Shown in pieces: positions 4,803-6,301 of a stretch of DNA of 6,301 bases; within the stretch, counting starts at the first letter, position 1; every line of letters begins with the position of its first letter. The notes under the pieces were generated by a model. That model searched no databases. It saw only the letters and a program-made list of their open reading frames with translations, and was not told the origin of the DNA. The DNA comes from an uncultured Eubacteriales bacterium. GTDB taxonomy: Bacteria > Bacillota > Clostridia > Oscillospirales > CAG-272. The DNA is taken from contig CAKRWK010000070.1 in the NCBI GenBank assembly GCA_934417455.1, forward strand, positions 1 through 6,301, given 5' to 3'. Made by a program: the position numbers and the translations under genes.

Positions 4803-6301
4803 TTATTCGGGAAGAATGAGAAGTTTTTCCACGCCGGAAAGCGAAGCCGGCGTCTCGCGGGTGGCGACGGCTTCCGCCGTCAGATGGTTATCGCGCGCAA
4901 GGGCGGCACTTGTCGTCAGATAGCGACGGGCAATGTCAAACAGCGTATCCCCCGCACTCGGGTAGTACACCGTCACACGTCCGCGGCGGGAGGCCGTCGG
5001 ACGGTCGGTCAGTGCCTCCGCGCAGGAAAGACGACGCACCGTGCGACATACGGTCAGGGTACGTCCGTAGGAAAACGTCAGGTCAATATGCAGGTTTTCC
5101 CCATCCGGCGTTCCGACCGCCGAAAGCAGACAAACGTCCACGTCCGCTTTGGCGCCTTCCGGGCGTCCGTTGACGGGCGGCAGTGCCTCGCTGACGGAGA
5201 CGGTGTTCTTCACCGTGATAAACCGAGGCGTACCATCGCCGTCACCCGAACGTCCGACGGTGGTCACCAGGACATCCGCTTCCACGGTGTCAACGCCCTC
5301 TTCGTCCGTCAATGTACGAAGAGATTTGATTTGCGCTTTGGTATACAGAATCTCGGCAAGGTCGCGGTCTTCTTCGGACAGGGGGAAATCTCCTTCAGCC
5401 GAGAATATTCCCGCATCGCAGTAGAAAAATTCTTCATAGGTGAAATCTTCGTATTTGGTATCGCATTCGTACTCGAAAAGATACCCGTCGGTAACAATAT
5501 CGAGCGGAAGATTTTCCTCGCCGCGCACCGAATATGTTACGGTGGTGCCGAGAAGAAGCGCGCAACCGCCGTCCGCATCAGCCCCTACCGTGGCGCGGAC
5601 GTCCTTCACCGTAGCCCGACCGAGCACGGCCATGCCTTCTTTCATATCCGGCACGTCAAACGTTTCCTCCGCCTGCCATGTATGCGTGACTTCCGTGGGA
5701 ACCCCGCCATCGCAGGATACCCATACGTAAGCCGACATTTCCGCCGTCAGGACGTCACTTCCCTCTCCTGCCCGGATATCTTTTATCACGGCGTTTCCGC
5801 CGCGGCTCAGAATTTCGAGCGACTCGGCCGATGTGCAGGGGGACGTGACGGCTTCCGTGTATTCCCTCTCACCGCTCTCCCCGAAAACGGTATGCCGTAT
5901 AGACAGCGTTTTTTCACAGAGCTCCGGATGCATATCGGCTTCCAATGCCGTCCCCGACGTTTCAAGCGAATCTTCCGTTGTCGTATACACCCGCGCAGAC
6001 AGATTACATTTGGCCGAAATTCTGCGCGGACCCGAAAGGCGGACATTCAGGCCGGAAACGCGCATATCTGCCGTGGCGTCCAGCGCGCCGGCATCTGTCG
6101 GCACGGCATATTCATAGTCGGACGAACAAGCGGCGGATGTTACCTTGCGCTCACTGTCAACATACAACACTTCATAGGCGACGCTTCCCGCAAACTGGGC
6201 CTCACTACCGCTCATAAACTTTCCCGTCGGAAGAATGCGCGCCTCCGACGAAAGGACTTTCTTGATGTCCCCCTGATAATCCGGAAGGATATATTCGGCC
6301 G
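4803..6301 (-). CDS. sipL: SipL-like spore coat morphogenesis protein, SPOCS (DUF3794) modules plus LysM (N-terminus cut)
   Basis: SipL of Clostridioides difficile binds SpoIVA at the forespore surface and is needed for coat and cortex assembly. The visible part has 498 residues and remains open through the right edge, so the N-terminus is missing; an internal Met at 6215 is not the start. The first residues (AEYILPDYQGDIKKVLSS, then ARILPTGKF) are typical of the SPOCS domain. I see three SPOCS-like modules, at about 1-115, 150-275 and 295-425, rich in beta-strands and acidic residues. A C-terminal LysM-like domain covers about 442-498, with VYYPSAGDTLFDIARRYLTT and a divergent second half ending LLILPE. 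In SipL this LysM contacts SpoIVA rather than peptidoglycan. No signal peptide can be judged. No terminator follows the TAA; the next gene's promoter begins 4 bp on, so some read-through is likely. A SpoVID-like or other SPOCS/LysM spore protein is the alternative. Confidence 0.85.
   Translation of the reverse strand, partial: AEYILPDYQGDIKKVLSSEARILPTGKFMSGSEAQFAGSVAYEVLYVDSERKVTSAACSSDYEYAVPTDAGALDATADMRVSGLNVRLSGPRRISAKCNLSARVYTTTEDSLETSGTALEADMHPELCEKTLSIRHTVFGESGEREYTEAVTSPCTSAESLEILSRGGNAVIKDIRAGEGSDVLTAEMSAYVWVSCDGGVPTEVTHTWQAEETFDVPDMKEGMAVLGRATVKDVRATVGADADGGCALLLGTTVTYSVRGEENLPLDIVTDGYLFEYECDTKYEDFTYEEFFYCDAGIFSAEGDFPLSEEDRDLAEILYTKAQIKSLRTLTDEEGVDTVEADVLVTTVGRSGDGDGTPRFITVKNTVSVSEALPPVNGRPEGAKADVDVCLLSAVGTPDGENLHIDLTFSYGRTLTVCRTVRRLSCAEALTDRPTASRRGRVTVYYPSAGDTLFDIARRYLTTSAALARDNHLTAEAVATRETPASLSGVEKLLILPE

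Noticed and set aside
6213..6215. ATG at 6215 as the start of the SipL-like protein
   Set aside because: The frame stays open to the edge and the 28 residues upstream are a good SPOCS-domain match, so this Met is internal.
1..6301. Mobile element, phage, defence or other accessory system
   Set aside because: No transposase, integrase, toxin-antitoxin, CRISPR repeat, tRNA attachment site or long direct repeat was seen; all genes are housekeeping or sporulation genes with similar composition.

Overview
This is a compact chromosomal window, moderately GC-rich by eye, most likely from a spore-forming anaerobe of class Clostridia (Oscillospirales-like; the rank is inference). Four things point there: a SipL-type SPOCS/LysM spore-coat morphogenesis protein, a PrdX/ProXp-ala-type stand-alone tRNA-editing protein, an rsmG gene next to a Noc/ParB-type gene as in Gram-positive bacteria, and strong AGGAGG-like ribosome sites with sigma-A-type promoters. 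I see no mobile element, CRISPR array, rRNA or tRNA.

Layout: (1) 1-273, minus: N-terminal 91 residues of a MalK/UgpC/MsmX-type sugar ABC transporter ATPase, running off the left edge. (2) 453-2611, minus: a glycolytic operon, pgk then tpiA, from a good promoter at 2650-2678, with a hairpin between the genes and a strong terminator after tpiA. (3) 2791-4142, plus: rsmG (16S rRNA m7G527 methyltransferase), a strong terminator, then a 155-residue Noc/ParB-like protein that keeps the helix-turn-helix but lacks the N-terminal CTP-binding domain. (4) 4189-4737, minus: a YbaK/ProRS-associated Ala-tRNA(Pro) deacylase-like protein convergent with the Noc-like gene. (5) 4803-6301, minus: a SipL-like protein open through the right edge.

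pgk and rsmG are divergent. Their 179-bp spacer carries a promoter for each and, between them, an 18-bp near-palindrome that fits the redox repressor Rex consensus and also contains a perfect Crp half-site pair. The layout is housekeeping throughout: lower glycolysis beside sugar uptake, ribosome modification beside a chromosome-segregation relative, translation quality control, and a sporulation gene. I see no undescribed multi-gene system. The points worth a second look are the domain-truncated Noc-like protein, a roughly 40-residue insertion in Pgk, the putative Rex/Crp operator, and two places where a promoter element sits in the loop of the upstream gene's terminator.
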